A DNA stretch of 64,000 bases from CAWEDP01 sp963807925 (GCA_963807925.1 CAWEDP010000001.1:186001-250000), one strand, 5' to 3'; numbered from the stretch's first letter, positions 25,765 to 36,021 are shown. Notes: generated from the sequence alone by a model not told the origin. Numbers and translations are program-made.

Positions 25765-27414
25765 ATGACGAGGAGCGACTGGGACCGGCCCTGGGTGGCG
25801 TTCGCCAGCGTGGGCGTGTGGGTCTTCCACGCCAACGTGTCGCCGGCGTTCACTCCGGTCCGCAGCGAACTGGTCGACGTCGCGGGGTTCTCGCGCGGGC
25901 TGCTGAACTTCGTCGTCCTGCGCCCGGACCGGTCGTTCCCGCATCCGGCGCCGTCGGCCGTCGTTCTCGTGGCGCTGCTGCTTCTGCTGGTCGGAATGCT
26001 TCCGCGGAGCGCCTCGCGGCCTCGAATGCCGGCGCTGGCGTTCTTGGCTGCGGCAGGATTCCTCGCGGCCGTCGCCGTCTCCGGCCTCGTCACTTCGTAT
26101 CGAGTGGTTCTCGCCGAGCGCACCTTTGCGCTGGCGCTGGTGGCTCTGGCGGCTCCGAGAATCGCGTGGATGGCCGAACGAATCATCAAGCCGTGGCTTG
26201 CCGCGCGGGCGGGCAGTCACCTTCCGATCGTGTGCGTCGGCCTGATGGCGGCGGGATTCTTCGCGTCGATGATGCTCCAGACGCTGGCCACCTACGGGGG
26301 CAATTACAGCGGCTTCCTCCACCTCTCACGTGACGTCGCGGCCAGGGCCGAGGTGTTGGCGGGGTCGGGCCAGGTCGACCGTCTGGTGCTCTGGGACCAG
26401 GGATATGACGGGGAGTTCATGTACCTGATGGCGTTCGACCCGCTGCTCAGCCGGTTTCGGGACGACCCCCGGCGCTATCAAGACGCGATCGACGATCCGC
26501 CGTACCGGTACGGCCGGATCGGGTTCAGCGCGCTGACGCGTCTCGTCGCCGGCGGCTCGTCGGAGCGATTCCCGGCCGTGATGATGTGGCTGATCGTCGC
26601 GGCGCACGCCGGCCTCGGGGCGGCGGCCGGCGCGGTCGCGTCGCGCTCGGGCGTCTCGGTCTTCGCGGGGCTGGTGTATCTGGCGATTCCGAGCTTCGCG
26701 GCGTCGCTGCTGTTCGGCCTGCCGGAGGCGCTCGCCGCCTGCGCCATGGTCGTCGGCTTCGCCTGCTGGCGGGCGGAGCAGTTCGGGTGGGCCGCCCTGT
26801 CGCTTGCGGCAGGGTTGCTGGTGCGCGAAACGGGGCTGGTGCTCCTCGGCGCCCTCGTCGTCGCCACCGCCTTTCGTGCCCGGCGATCGGCCGGCCTGCT
26901 GGCGCTGGCGGTGGCGCCCGCGGCCGGTTGGCGGCTCTTTGCCGCGGCACGGCTGTTCCCGGCGTTCGGCTGGCATTCGCTGTTCGCGAATCCGGCGGAT
27001 CTGACGCTGCCGCTTGCGGGGCTGGGCCAGTTGTGGCGCGCGGGCGTCCTGCAGACCCAGGCCGCCCCGGAAGTTGCCGCAGCAGTGGTTTTTCCAGTAC
27101 TTCTAATGGCGGCGGCAGGCGTTGGCGTCGGGCTGTTCATCGCGCGGCCGGGTCCCCTCGAAGCCGCGGCGGCGATCTACGGCCTCGTCGCCGTGTCGCT
27201 GAACTATTCGAAGATCTGGCGGCATCTGCCGAGCGGCGAGCGCGGCGTGTTCGAGTTGTTCGTCTGTCTCCTGCTCTGTCGCCTGACGACGAGCGAGGGA
27301 TCGCGGTGGATGCGGCGGGTTCTGGACGGCTTGTTCGTCGCCCTCGCGATCTATACGTATGCGATCTCGCCGGAGGCGGCGGCGTCGCGAACCGCGCTGC
27401 TCCTGGTCCGTTGA
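25765..27414 (+). CDS. Polytopic membrane protein, GT-C-like (AZOBR_p60025-type)
   Basis: A 549-residue integral membrane protein with about 11-13 hydrophobic segments. The central extracytoplasmic motif 'VLWDQGYDGEFMYLMAFDP', followed by 'PPYRYGRIGFSAL', is the hallmark of a family of putative cell-surface glycopolymer proteins related to GT-C glycosyltransferases. Start at ATG 25765; the frame also opens at 25729 but without a better site. It stands alone between the GNAT gene and icd. Transfer of a polyprenyl-linked sugar is suggested by family, not demonstrated. Confidence 0.75.
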   Translation: MTRSDWDRPWVAFASVGVWVFHANVSPAFTPVRSELVDVAGFSRGLLNFVVLRPDRSFPHPAPSAVVLVALLLLLVGMLPRSASRPRMPALAFLAAAGFLAAVAVSGLVTSYRVVLAERTFALALVALAAPRIAWMAERIIKPWLAARAGSHLPIVCVGLMAAGFFASMMLQTLATYGGNYSGFLHLSRDVAARAEVLAGSGQVDRLVLWDQGYDGEFMYLMAFDPLLSRFRDDPRRYQDAIDDPPYRYGRIGFSALTRLVAGGSSERFPAVMMWLIVAAHAGLGAAAGAVASRSGVSVFAGLVYLAIPSFAASLLFGLPEALAACAMVVGFACWRAEQFGWAALSLAAGLLVRETGLVLLGALVVATAFRARRSAGLLALAVAPAAGWRLFAAARLFPAFGWHSLFANPADLTLPLAGLGQLWRAGVLQTQAAPEVAAAVVFPVLLMAAAGVGVGLFIARPGPLEAAAAIYGLVAVSLNYSKIWRHLPSGERGVFELFVCLLLCRLTTSEGSRWMRRVLDGLFVALAIYTYAISPEAAASRTALLLVR

Positions 27415-27468
27415 AGCCGGCGCGCATCGAGCGACACGTGGTCGTGGCTGACTCTATCTGGAGGCGGA

Positions 27469-28761
27469 ATGGAAACGACCGGACACACGCATGGCGACAC
27501 CATCGGCATCAGCAACGGCAAGCTGCGGGTCCCCGACTGTCCGATCATCCCGTTCATCGAAGGCGACGGGACCGGCCCGGACATCTGGCGCGCGAGCGTG
27601 CGGGTTTTCGATGCCGCGGTGGCGAAGGCGTACGGGGGCGCACGGAGAATCCTGTGGAAGGAGGTGCTGGCGGGGCAGCGCGCGTTCGACCAGACGAAGA
27701 GCTGGCTTCCCGACGAGACTGTCGATGCCTTCCGCCATTACCTGGTCGGCATCAAGGGCCCTTTGACGACGCCCGTCGGTGGCGGCGTGCGATCGCTCAA
27801 CGTGGCGCTGCGACAGATCCTGGACTTGTACGTGTGCCTGCGGCCGGTCCGCTGGTTCAGGGGCGTGCCCTCGCCCGTGCGGAGTCCGGAGAAGGTGGAC
27901 ATGGTGATCTTCCGTGAGAACACGGAAGACATCTATGCGGGCATCGAGTGGGAGGCCGGATCGGAGGGCGCCAAGAGCGTGATGGCGTTCCTCAGGCGCG
28001 AGTTCCCGAAGTCGTTCGACAAGATCCGGTTCCCCGACACGAGCGCCATCGGCCTCAAGCCGGTCTCGAGGGAAGGCACCGAACGGCTGATGCGATCCGC
28101 GATCGAGTACGCGGTTTCCAATGGGCGCAAGAGCGTGACCATCGTGCACAAAGGCAACATCATGAAGTTCACCGAGGGCGGATTTCGCGGCTGGAGCTAC
28201 GCGCTCGCCGAGCGGGAATTCGCCGACCGGACCTACACGTGGGAACAGTGGGCCCGGACCAGGGCGGCCAGCGGCGAGGAGGCCGCCGACCGCGCGCAGC
28301 AGGCGGCGCTCGCCTCCGGGAAGGTGTTGATCAAGGACGCGATCGCAGACATCACGTTGCAGCAGGTGCTGACCCGGCCGAACGAGTTCGATGTGATCGC
28401 GACCCTCAATCTCAACGGCGACTATCTCTCGGACGCCCTTGCCGCGCAGGTGGGCGGCATCGGGATCGCTCCCGGGGGCAACATCAACTACCTCACCGGC
28501 CACGCGGTGTTCGAGGCGACGCACGGGACCGCCCCGAAATACTCGAATCTCGACAAGGTCAACCCGGGATCGGTCGTGCTGTCCGGCGAGATGATGTTCC
28601 GCTACATGGGATGGACCGAAGCCGCCGATCTGGTCATCAAGGGGATGGACGGCGCCATCGCCAGCCGCCGCGTCACCTACGACTTCGCCCGGCTGATGGA
28701 GGGCGCGACCGAAGTCAGCACGACGCAGTTCGGCGACGGGATCATCGCGCACATGGGCTGA
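27469..28761 (+). CDS. icd: Isocitrate dehydrogenase (NADP-type)
   Basis: A 430-residue decarboxylating dehydrogenase of the TCA cycle. Signatures are 'IIPFIEGDGTGPDIWRAS', the substrate loop 'GGGVRSLNVALRQ' (including the Ser phosphorylated in E. coli Icd), 'RENTEDIYAGIEW', 'NLNGDYLSDALAAQVGGIG', and 'EATHGTAPKYSNLDKVNPG'. 'NKGNIMKF'-type residues are present as 'VHKGNIMKFTEGG'. Length and order match the bacterial NADP enzyme. ATG 27469 is preceded by GGAGGCGGA. Confidence 0.96.
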   Translation: METTGHTHGDTIGISNGKLRVPDCPIIPFIEGDGTGPDIWRASVRVFDAAVAKAYGGARRILWKEVLAGQRAFDQTKSWLPDETVDAFRHYLVGIKGPLTTPVGGGVRSLNVALRQILDLYVCLRPVRWFRGVPSPVRSPEKVDMVIFRENTEDIYAGIEWEAGSEGAKSVMAFLRREFPKSFDKIRFPDTSAIGLKPVSREGTERLMRSAIEYAVSNGRKSVTIVHKGNIMKFTEGGFRGWSYALAEREFADRTYTWEQWARTRAASGEEAADRAQQAALASGKVLIKDAIADITLQQVLTRPNEFDVIATLNLNGDYLSDALAAQVGGIGIAPGGNINYLTGHAVFEATHGTAPKYSNLDKVNPGSVVLSGEMMFRYMGWTEAADLVIKGMDGAIASRRVTYDFARLMEGATEVSTTQFGDGIIAHMG

Positions 28762-28782
28762 AGGCGCGGTGGCCAGCCCCGG

Positions 28783-30345
28783 CTACAGATCGTTGCCGGA
28801 ATACGACTGGTTGAACGACTTGTTGCACAGCGGAAAATCGGGAACGATGTTGCCTTCGAGCGCGTGCGAGAGGGCGGGCCAGTTGAAGAACGAGGGATCG
28901 ACGATCTTCACCCGTTGGAGCCGCCCGTCCCGGCCAACCTCCACCCAGTGCACGATCCGGCCCCGCCACCCTTCCACGATGCCGAACGCCGGTCCGCGCG
29001 CGGGCTGGCTGCCCGGCCTCGCGCGACAGGGGCCCGCCGGAAGCTGACGCATCACCTGCGCCAGCAGCCTTGCCGATTCGTGGACTTCGTCGACGCGGAC
29101 CGCCGCCCGCGCCTTGACGTCGCCCGAGGTATGGACCGGCACGGCAAACTCCAGGCTCGGATACGCGGCAAATGGATGGTCCCGTCGCGCGTCGAGGTCG
29201 AGACCCGACGCGCGAGCGACGTACCCGAGCACGCCGTAGTCGTCGGCGCGCTCGCGATCGAGCGTCCCCGTCCCCTCGAGCCGATCCACGAGCAGCGTGT
29301 TTCGGAGGCAGATGGTCACCGTCTCGTCGAAATCGGCGACGACGCGCGCCACCGTTTCGGCGAGATCCGCGGGGACATCGAGGTCGCGGGCGAGCCCGCC
29401 GGGTATCAGGGCGCCGCGCAGCAGCCGGGACCCCGTGACCGCCTTGTTCAGCCGCAGCAGCTGCTCGCGCGCGCGGGAGCAGTGCGCGTGCGCCACGGCG
29501 AATCCGGTGTCGTTGGCCATCGCGCCGAAGTCGCCGACGTGGTTGTACAACCGCTCCAGCTCGAGCAGCAGTACCCGGAGATAGCGCGCGCGTGGCGGCA
29601 CTTCGATCCCGGCCGCAGCCTCGAGCGCCTGGCAGTACGCCAGCGCATGGCCGACGCTCGTGTCACCCGAGATCCGCTCCGCCAGCTCGACGCCGGCGTC
29701 CGGCTCGCGTCCTTCGAACAGCTTCTCGGTGCCCTTGTGCGTGAAGTACAGGCGCGTCTTGAGATCGATCACCGTTTCGCCCACGACGCTGAAGCGGAAG
29801 TGGCCGGGTTCGATCACGCCGGCGTGCACGGGGCCGACCGGGATCTCGTACACGCCTTCGCCGCCGACCGGCAGGAACGGAAACCGTTGCCCCTGGTCCC
29901 GGAACGGCGGCGTCGCGGCGTCCTTTCGCAGCGGGTAGTAATCCCCGGGCCAGAAGGCGTGCTTCACGAGCGGGCGTGGATCCGGATGGCCGGCAAAGAC
30001 GACGCCGAACATGTCGCGGATCTCGCGCTCGAACCGCGACGATCGGTAGTAGGACGACGCCAGCGACGGCAGCTCCGGGCGGCTCGACTCGATCGACACC
30101 GACACCTGCGCGAACCAGTTCGCCGCCCGGTGCGCGAACAGGTAGTGCACCACGAAGGTGCCGCGGCGATCCTCCCCGATCATGGCGATGAGATCGGCGC
30201 CGAAGGTGCGGATCAGGAGCTCGCACACGCCCGCGATACCGTCCGGACGGCAGCGGCCGTGCACCTCGTTGGCGCGCGGCATCGAGACGTCGGCGATGCC
30301 GGCGCGGCCGCCGTCGAGCGCGTCCCGAACCGAGCTCGCCGTCAT
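28783..30345 (-). CDS. Hydrogenase-4-like large subunit (NuoC-NuoD fusion) lacking NiFe ligands
   Basis: A 520-residue fusion as in HycE/HyfG. A NuoC-like N-terminal domain (to about residue 170, 'EREIRDMFGVVFAGHPDPRPL') precedes a NuoD-like domain ('LERLYNHVGDFGAMANDTGF'). Where NiFe enzymes have RxCGxCxxxH, this protein reads 'RISGDTSVGH'. At the C-terminus, where DPCxxC is expected, it has 'VDPSFFNWPALSHALEG' and a tail with one cysteine. It therefore cannot bind a NiFe centre in the known way, as in the Ehr complexes. ATG 30345 overlaps the stop of the preceding gene (ATGA). Last gene of the operon. Confidence 0.88.
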   Translation of the reverse strand: MTASSVRDALDGGRAGIADVSMPRANEVHGRCRPDGIAGVCELLIRTFGADLIAMIGEDRRGTFVVHYLFAHRAANWFAQVSVSIESSRPELPSLASSYYRSSRFEREIRDMFGVVFAGHPDPRPLVKHAFWPGDYYPLRKDAATPPFRDQGQRFPFLPVGGEGVYEIPVGPVHAGVIEPGHFRFSVVGETVIDLKTRLYFTHKGTEKLFEGREPDAGVELAERISGDTSVGHALAYCQALEAAAGIEVPPRARYLRVLLLELERLYNHVGDFGAMANDTGFAVAHAHCSRAREQLLRLNKAVTGSRLLRGALIPGGLARDLDVPADLAETVARVVADFDETVTICLRNTLLVDRLEGTGTLDRERADDYGVLGYVARASGLDLDARRDHPFAAYPSLEFAVPVHTSGDVKARAAVRVDEVHESARLLAQVMRQLPAGPCRARPGSQPARGPAFGIVEGWRGRIVHWVEVGRDGRLQRVKIVDPSFFNWPALSHALEGNIVPDFPLCNKSFNQSYSGNDL

Positions 30346-31799
30346 CGCGGCATCAGCGTGGTCACGCATCGATCGATGAGCGCCGACACCGGTGATGGCA
30401 GCAGCACGCCGAGCACGACGAGCAGACCCATCGGCAGCGCCAGCGCCGCGGCGGGCCATCCGGGCGCTTCGCCCACTTCCACGTGATCGGGTGTATCGCC
30501 GTACAGCATGCGGTTCAGGTGCGTCAGCAGCGACACGAACGCCGTCAGGAGCAGCAGCAGCACGAGGGCGGCCAGCCACAGGCGGTGGCCGTCCACCGCC
30601 GCGCGCACGAGCAGGAACTCGGACACGAACAGGCCGAACGGGGGCAGCCCGACGAGCGCCAGAATGCCGGCGGCGAACAGCGCGCCCGTCAGCGGCATGG
30701 CTCGCAGCAGCCCGCGCACGCGGCCGATGTCGCTGGTCTGATAGCGCTGCAGGATGCGCCCGGCCAGCAGGAACGTCGTCGACTTCGCGATCGCGTGGTT
30801 GACGATGTGCAGCCACGCGGCGAACATGCCGAGCGGGCCGAGGCCGAGCGCGACGCTGACGAGGCCGATGTGCTCGACGCTCGAGTACGCGAGCATGCGC
30901 TTGTAGTGCCGCTGGATGACCAGGCTGAACGTGCCGATGGCGACCGACAGCAGGCCGAAGCCGATCAACAGGTTGTTGGTGAAGGTGGGGCCGAGCGCCG
31001 CGTCGACGACCGCCTTCCAGCGGGCGATCGCGTAGATCGCGACCGCCAGCAGGACGCCCGACATCATGGCGGAAATCGGAGAAGGCGCTTCCGAGTGGGC
31101 GTCGGGCAGCCACGTGTGCATCGGCGCGAGGCCCGCTTTGGTCCCGTAGCCCACGACGAGGAACGCAAACGCGAGGCGCAGCAGCTCGGGCCGAAGCGAC
31201 GGCGCGGCGTGGCGGAGCACGGTCCAATTCAATGCGTCCGGCACCTGGCCGGCGCTCGCGACCGAGTCGAAGTACCCGAGAACGGTTCCCGCGAACGCGA
31301 GCGCGATGCCGACCGAGCACACCAGGATGTACTTCCACGAGGCTTCCACCGACGCTTTCGTGCGGTGCAGCGGGATCGCCATCGCCGAGGTGATCGTGGT
31401 GGCTTCGATGGCCACCCACATCAGCGCGACGTTCTGGACCGTGACCGCCGCCAGCATCGTGAAGAAGAAGGCGTTCAGATAGACGTGAAAGCGCCGCGTC
31501 TGTGCCGCGTCGTGCGCCTCGGCGCGCCTCAGACCTGGCGCGGACGCCGCGGCCAACACGCCCACCAGGCCGATGCAGACCGCGAGCAGCGCCGACAGCG
31601 CGTCGACGCGCCACAGCCCGGCCGACCCGCCGCCGCCCGCGTCTTCGCCAGCGGGCGACAGCGCCATCCAGGCGGCCGCCGTCAGCGACACGGCCGCCGC
31701 GGCCACGCCAGACCACCCGACGATCCGCCGGTAGGGCCGCACCGCCATCGCCAGAACCAGGGCGAACACCGGCGCGCCGAGCAGCAGCCAGAGCGCCAT
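30342..31799 (-). CDS. HyfF/NuoN-like proton-pumping membrane subunit
   Basis: A 485-residue antiporter-like subunit with about 14 transmembrane segments. Key features are the TM5-type Glu in 'MWVAIEATTITSAMAIPL', the TM7 Lys in 'VGYGTKAGLAPMHTWLPDAH', 'HYKRMLAYSSVEHIGLV' and 'HIVNHAIAKSTTFLLAG'. These match HyfF/HycD-family and NuoL/M/N proton channels. It starts 3 nt after the hyfE-like stop and ends overlapping the large-subunit start, so translation is tightly coupled. Confidence 0.9.
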   Translation of the reverse strand: MALWLLLGAPVFALVLAMAVRPYRRIVGWSGVAAAAVSLTAAAWMALSPAGEDAGGGGSAGLWRVDALSALLAVCIGLVGVLAAASAPGLRRAEAHDAAQTRRFHVYLNAFFFTMLAAVTVQNVALMWVAIEATTITSAMAIPLHRTKASVEASWKYILVCSVGIALAFAGTVLGYFDSVASAGQVPDALNWTVLRHAAPSLRPELLRLAFAFLVVGYGTKAGLAPMHTWLPDAHSEAPSPISAMMSGVLLAVAIYAIARWKAVVDAALGPTFTNNLLIGFGLLSVAIGTFSLVIQRHYKRMLAYSSVEHIGLVSVALGLGPLGMFAAWLHIVNHAIAKSTTFLLAGRILQRYQTSDIGRVRGLLRAMPLTGALFAAGILALVGLPPFGLFVSEFLLVRAAVDGHRLWLAALVLLLLLTAFVSLLTHLNRMLYGDTPDHVEVGEAPGWPAAALALPMGLLVVLGVLLPSPVSALIDRCVTTLMPR

Positions 31800-31802
31800 G
31801 GT

Positions 31803-32460
31803 TCAGTGCTTGAGCCGGGTGAGCTGTTCGACGTCGATCGAGTCGAACGTCTCGTGGATCTGGTACACGAAAATCTGCATCACGAGGAATCCCATGAGCG
31901 CGTCCAGCACGACCCCGAGCTCCACGAGGAGCGGCACGCCGTAGGTGCCCGCCGCGGCGAGCAGCGCGATGGCGTTCTCGAGCATCAGGAAGCCGATCAC
32001 CTGCGTGATGGCTTTCTTGCGGCTCACGATGATGAAGAGGCTGACGAAGAGGAGCGCCGTCGCGAGCGGCAGCCCCTGGCGTGTCGGCAGATCGCTGGCC
32101 ATCATCCAGGGTCGCGCGAGCGCGTACGCGAACACCACGAGCAGGCTGGCGGCCAGCAGGGACGTCTCGGTGTTCACGTACGGCCGCACCTCCGCCTGGC
32201 TCCCGAACCTCCGCTGCATGGTGCGGAGCAGGGCGGGAATGGCGACGCCCTTCAGCCCGACGAGCGCCAGCGCGACCCAGGTACAGCGGCCGTTCGCCGC
32301 CGAAGTAGCCGATAGCGGCGGTCAGCCCTGCGAGCAGGCACGATTGCCAGCGGTAGGCGGCGATGTAGGCGGGCACGCTCTTGCGCCACAGGACGATCAG
32401 CCCGGTCAGCAGCATGGCGCTGCCGCCAAGCGTCACAATCTGGGCAAACACATCGTCCAC
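31803..32460 (-). CDS. HyfE-like membrane subunit (NuoK-related), frameshifted
   Basis: Two frames make one 218-residue protein, the usual HyfE length. The first (from GTG 32460) reads 'DDVFAQIVTLGGSAMLLTG' to 'AIGYFGGERPLY'. The second reads 'ALALVGLKGVAIPALLRTM' to 'QIHETFDSIDVEQLTRLKH'. The break is the CAGGTAC at 32278-32284 (plus-strand view), where one base is extra. Dropping it gives '...RPLYWVALALVGL...'. The NuoK-like helices with 'LMLENAIALLAAAG' and its conserved Glu are intact. Follows the hyfC-like gene by 6 bp. Confidence 0.82.
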
Positions 32461-32466
32461 GCCGGG

Positions 32467-33408
32467 TTACCTCGCGAGAAAGGTCGACATGACCGCCAAA
32501 AGCGCGAGCACGAACGAGGCGCTGAGCAGCTCGGGCACGCGAAACAGCCGCAGCTTTGCGACGCGCGTCTCGAGCACCGCGACGGCCAGGGCGAGCGCAA
32601 TGAGCTTCAGCACGAACGTCACGGCGCCGACGAGAATGGCGCCCGGCGCCAGCGCCACCGCGATGCCCCACGGCACGAACAAGTTGGCCGCGAGCGCCAG
32701 GAACACGAGCAGCTTCACCGCCGAGCCCCACTCGACCAGCGCGAGGTACGGGCCGGAGTACTCCAGCACCATCGCCTCGTGGATCATGGTCAGCTCGAGG
32801 TGCGTCGACGGGTTGTCCACCGGCAGGCGTCCGGTTTCAGCGAGGGCCACGATGAACAGCGCGGCGAAGGCGAGCAGGTGCCCGGGACCGAGGGCCATCG
32901 CCGGCTGCGCGATCGTCCGCGTCACGATTTGCGAGAAGCTCGTCGACCCGGCGTTCAGCGTCAACGCGACGATCGACAGCGCGACGGTCGGCTCGGTCAG
33001 GGCCACGACCGTCATTTCGCGCGACGCGCCCATGCCGCCGAACGGCGATCCGGTATCGAGCCCGGCGAGCGCGAGGAAGAACGTGCCGAGGAGCAGCAGG
33101 TAGACAACGGCGAAGAGATCGCCGACGGCGAAGGGCGCGGGCGTCACGAGGACGAGGGGCACCATCGCCGCGACGCTGATGCTGGTGGCGAAGACGACGA
33201 ACGGCGCGACCCTGAAGATCCAGGATGCCGTCTCCGACACGACGGCCTCCTTGCCGAACAGCTTCGCGAGCTCGAAGTACGGCTGCCACGGCGGGGCGCC
33301 CCTGCGGCTCTGCAGGCGCGCCTTGAGCCACCGGATGAAGCCGACGAGCAGCGGCGCGAGCGCGGCTCCGAGCGCCGTCTGGAACCCGATTGCGAGGTCG
33401 CTGGTCAT
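32467..33408 (-). CDS. HyfC/NuoH-like membrane subunit
   Basis: A 313-residue subunit of the NuoH/HycD/HyfC family, the anchor between the hydrophilic arm and the proton channels. Visible features are 'GFIRWLKARLQSRRGAPPW', 'YFELAKLFGKEAV', 'ALAETGRLPVDNPSTHLE' and 'LTMIHEAMVLEYSGPYLAL', all typical of this family. About eight transmembrane segments. ATG 33408 overlaps the stop of the hyfB-like gene (ATGA), indicating coupling. Confidence 0.92.
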   Translation of the reverse strand: MTSDLAIGFQTALGAALAPLLVGFIRWLKARLQSRRGAPPWQPYFELAKLFGKEAVVSETASWIFRVAPFVVFATSISVAAMVPLVLVTPAPFAVGDLFAVVYLLLLGTFFLALAGLDTGSPFGGMGASREMTVVALTEPTVALSIVALTLNAGSTSFSQIVTRTIAQPAMALGPGHLLAFAALFIVALAETGRLPVDNPSTHLELTMIHEAMVLEYSGPYLALVEWGSAVKLLVFLALAANLFVPWGIAVALAPGAILVGAVTFVLKLIALALAVAVLETRVAKLRLFRVPELLSASFVLALLAVMSTFLAR

Positions 33409-35442
33409 TGGAGCCACCAGGCCGCCGCGAGCGCGCAGACGAGCGCCGTCGCGACGTAGAGCAGGTAGAGGTGCACGGAGCCGCCCTGAAGCCGCCGCAC
33501 CCATCCGGCCACCCGGCGCACGCCTCCGAGCAGCGGATCGTACAGGGCCTGCTCGAACCACGGCACCACCTGCGTGCGGTAGGTGATCGAGCGGACGAAA
33601 TAGGGCGAATCGGCATGGACGCTGACGCTGAGATCCTCGCTCGGACGATACAGCTCGGAGAAGATCCGCCGCAGCGGCTCGGCGAACGCCGACGAGGTGT
33701 ATTCCATGCGCGGCGTCTGATGAAGACGGCCGCAGCCCCAGGTGTCGGCCCGCCGCAGCGTCAACCCTCGCGATCGGAGCACGGCGGCGGTCGCCACGAT
33801 CACCGCGCCGACGAGCAGCGTGATGAGCACCGGCGACACCCGGGCGATCCCGTTGGGGGCCGTGAGCCAGGCTTGCGCCGCGCCTGCAGGACCGGTGGGT
33901 GCGGTCAGTGGCGACACGGCGCCGATGACGCCGTAGGTCATCGCGGCCACCCGCGGCGCGGTCCATCCGAGCGCGACGCAGGCGGCGGCGAGCACCGCCA
34001 TGACCGCCCGCGCCGACCAGTGGCCGTCCTGCGCCTGGGCGGCCCGGTCGGATCGCGGCATGGCGAGAAACGTGATGCCGAACGCCTTGACGAAGCAGGC
34101 CGCGGCGAGGCCGCTCGTCAGCGCGAGCACGCCGACGGCCAGCGGCGCGCCGATCGCCGCGGTCGGCTGCGGCGTGCCGGCGCCCGCCAGCAGCGCCTGA
34201 AAGATCATCCACTCCGACGCGAAGCCGTTGAGCGGCGGCAACGCGGCGGCGGCCGCTGCCGCGACGAAGAACAGCGCGGCCGTCTGCGGCATCACCTTCA
34301 CCAGGCCGCCCAGCTGCTCCATGTTGCGCGTCTGCGTCTCGTGCAGCACGGTGCCGGCCGCCAGGAAGAGCAGCGACTTGAACACGCCGTGGTTGATCGT
34401 GTGGAGCAGCGCCGCGCCGAAGCCCACCAGGGCGAGCGCCGGGAAGCCGTAGCTCTGAAGCACCAGCCCCGCGCCGACGCCCAACAGGATGACGCCGACG
34501 TTCTCGACCGACGAATACGCGAGCAGCCGCTTCAGGTCGTTCTCCGCCAGCGCATACAGCACGCCGGCGAGCGCCGACGCCGAGCCGGCGACGAGAACCA
34601 GCGCGCCCCACCATGCCGGGCCGGCGCCCAGAAAATCGAGCGTCACGCGCAGCAGCCCGTAGATGCCGAGCTTGATCATCACGCCCGACATCAGCGCCGA
34701 GACGTGCGACGGCGCGGCCGGATGCGCGCGCGGCAGCCACACGTGGAGCGGCACGACGCCGGCTTTGGATCCGAAGGCGACGAACGCGAGCAGAAAGACG
34801 CCGTTGCGCGCCAGCGGCGACAGCGCTTTCGCGCCGAGCCGCAGGTCGGCGAACGTGGTGGCGTCGGCACGCGGTGCCATCAGCAGGAACATCGGCAGCA
34901 GCAGGATCAGCGCGACGTGCGCCATGGCGGCGTACCACAGGCCCGCCTCACGCGTCTCGGGATGCTCCGGCTCGGTCATCACGAGGAAATACGACGTGAG
35001 CGCCATCAGCTCCCACGCGAACAGGAACGTGAACACGTTCCCGGCCGTCGTCACGAGGCTCATGCCCCCGAGAAACCCGTTGAACATCAGGCCGAAAAGA
35101 CCGAGCGATCGACGGCCGTCGTACGCGGCCGAGTACCTGGAAGCCGTACACGGCGGCGAGCAGTCCGCACGAGGCAACGAGCGCGAGGAACAGCGCGCCC
35201 AGGCGGTCCAGGTCGATCACGACGCCGCCGGCCGGCCCGACCAGCGCCGGCAGCTCGACGGTCAGGCGACTCTCGGTCAGGAGCACCGTCAGCGCCGCCA
35301 CCAGGCCACCGGACGAACCGATGACGGCGCCCGCCAGTGTCGCGGATCGCGCGGCGCGATCGGTCGGCATCACCGCGGCTGCCAGTCCGCCGCCGACGAG
35401 GCCGGCCGCCATCACGCCGAGCGCCAGCGGTCCCAGGGTCAT
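33405..35442 (-). CDS. HyfB/NuoL-like proton-pumping subunit, frameshifted
   Basis: Two frames give one 678-residue protein (E. coli HyfB is similar in length). The first runs from ATG 35442 ('MTLGPLALGVMAAGLVGGG') to 'LLAAVYGFQ'. The second continues 'YSAAYDGRRSLGLFGLMFNG' to the C-terminal 'LYLLYVATALVCALAAAWWLQ'. Channel residues are seen in 'FAWELMALTSYFLVM', 'GSKAGVVPLHVWLPRAHPAAP' and 'LAYSSVENVGVI'. The break is at GTACCTG 35133-35139. Dropping one base reads 'YGFQYSAAYDG'. The start overlaps the stop of the small-subunit gene (ATGA). Confidence 0.86.
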
Positions 35443-35999
35443 GGGGAGGGCGCGGCCGACGCCGCCGATCGCGACCGCGACGTGGCGGTCGCCGGCCACC
35501 GCCCGAGGGCCTCGAGGATGCCCCGCAGGATGTCGGCCGGTTCCGGGGGGCACCCCGAGATCTGCACGTCCACCGGAACGACCTCGCGCACGGCGCCGAC
35601 GATGGCGTAGCTGCCGCGAAACACGCCGCAGTCTCTCGCGCAATCGCCGACAGCGACGACGAATTTCGGCGCCGGGGTCGCCTCGTAGGTCCGGCGCAGA
35701 GGAATTTCCATGTTGCGGGTGACCGGACCGGTGACCAGCAGGAGATCCGCGTGGCGCGGCGAGGCGACGAAATGGAGTCCAAACCGCTCCATGTCGTACA
35801 CGGGACCGGCGAGCCCGGCGATCTCGATTTCGCAGCCGTTGCACGATCCGGCGTCCACCGCGCGGATCGCCAGCGCGCGCCCCAGGAGCTGCCTGACGCG
35901 CGCGTCGAGTGCTTGTCCGATCTCGACGGCCGCAGGGTCGACGGTCTGGAGCATCTCGGTGGCGATGCCGGTCCGCCAGATCTTGGAGAACAACTGCAT
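35439..35999 (-). CDS. NuoB/HyfI-like [4Fe-4S] small subunit
   Basis: A 186-residue subunit related to NuoB, HycG and HyfI. The N2-type cluster ligands are present: 'DAGSCNGCEIEIAGLAGP', 'VGDCARDCGVF' and 'ISGCPPEPADILRG'. Other hallmarks are 'YDMERFGLHFVASPRHAD' and 'LLVTGPVTRNM'. It is the only iron-sulphur protein of this cluster: no NuoI/HyfH-type ferredoxin subunit is visible. The electron donor or acceptor is therefore unclear. It follows the ArsR gene by 22 bp. Confidence 0.92.
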   Translation of the reverse strand: MQLFSKIWRTGIATEMLQTVDPAAVEIGQALDARVRQLLGRALAIRAVDAGSCNGCEIEIAGLAGPVYDMERFGLHFVASPRHADLLLVTGPVTRNMEIPLRRTYEATPAPKFVVAVGDCARDCGVFRGSYAIVGAVREVVPVDVQISGCPPEPADILRGILEALGRWPATATSRSRSAASAAPSP

Positions 36000-36021
36000 C
36001 AGCGATCCTGCGGCGCGTGCA

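Noticed and set aside
28783..30345. A functional NiFe hydrogenase-4 or formate hydrogenlyase.
   Set aside because: Both cysteine pairs of the large subunit are missing, and no maturation genes, formate dehydrogenase or ferredoxin subunit are nearby.
28783..32460. A single 1225-codon minus-strand frame spanning large and membrane subunits.
   Set aside because: It is the hyfG-like gene joined by chance to shadow frames of hyfF and the first part of hyfE; ATGA overlaps mark the true gene borders.
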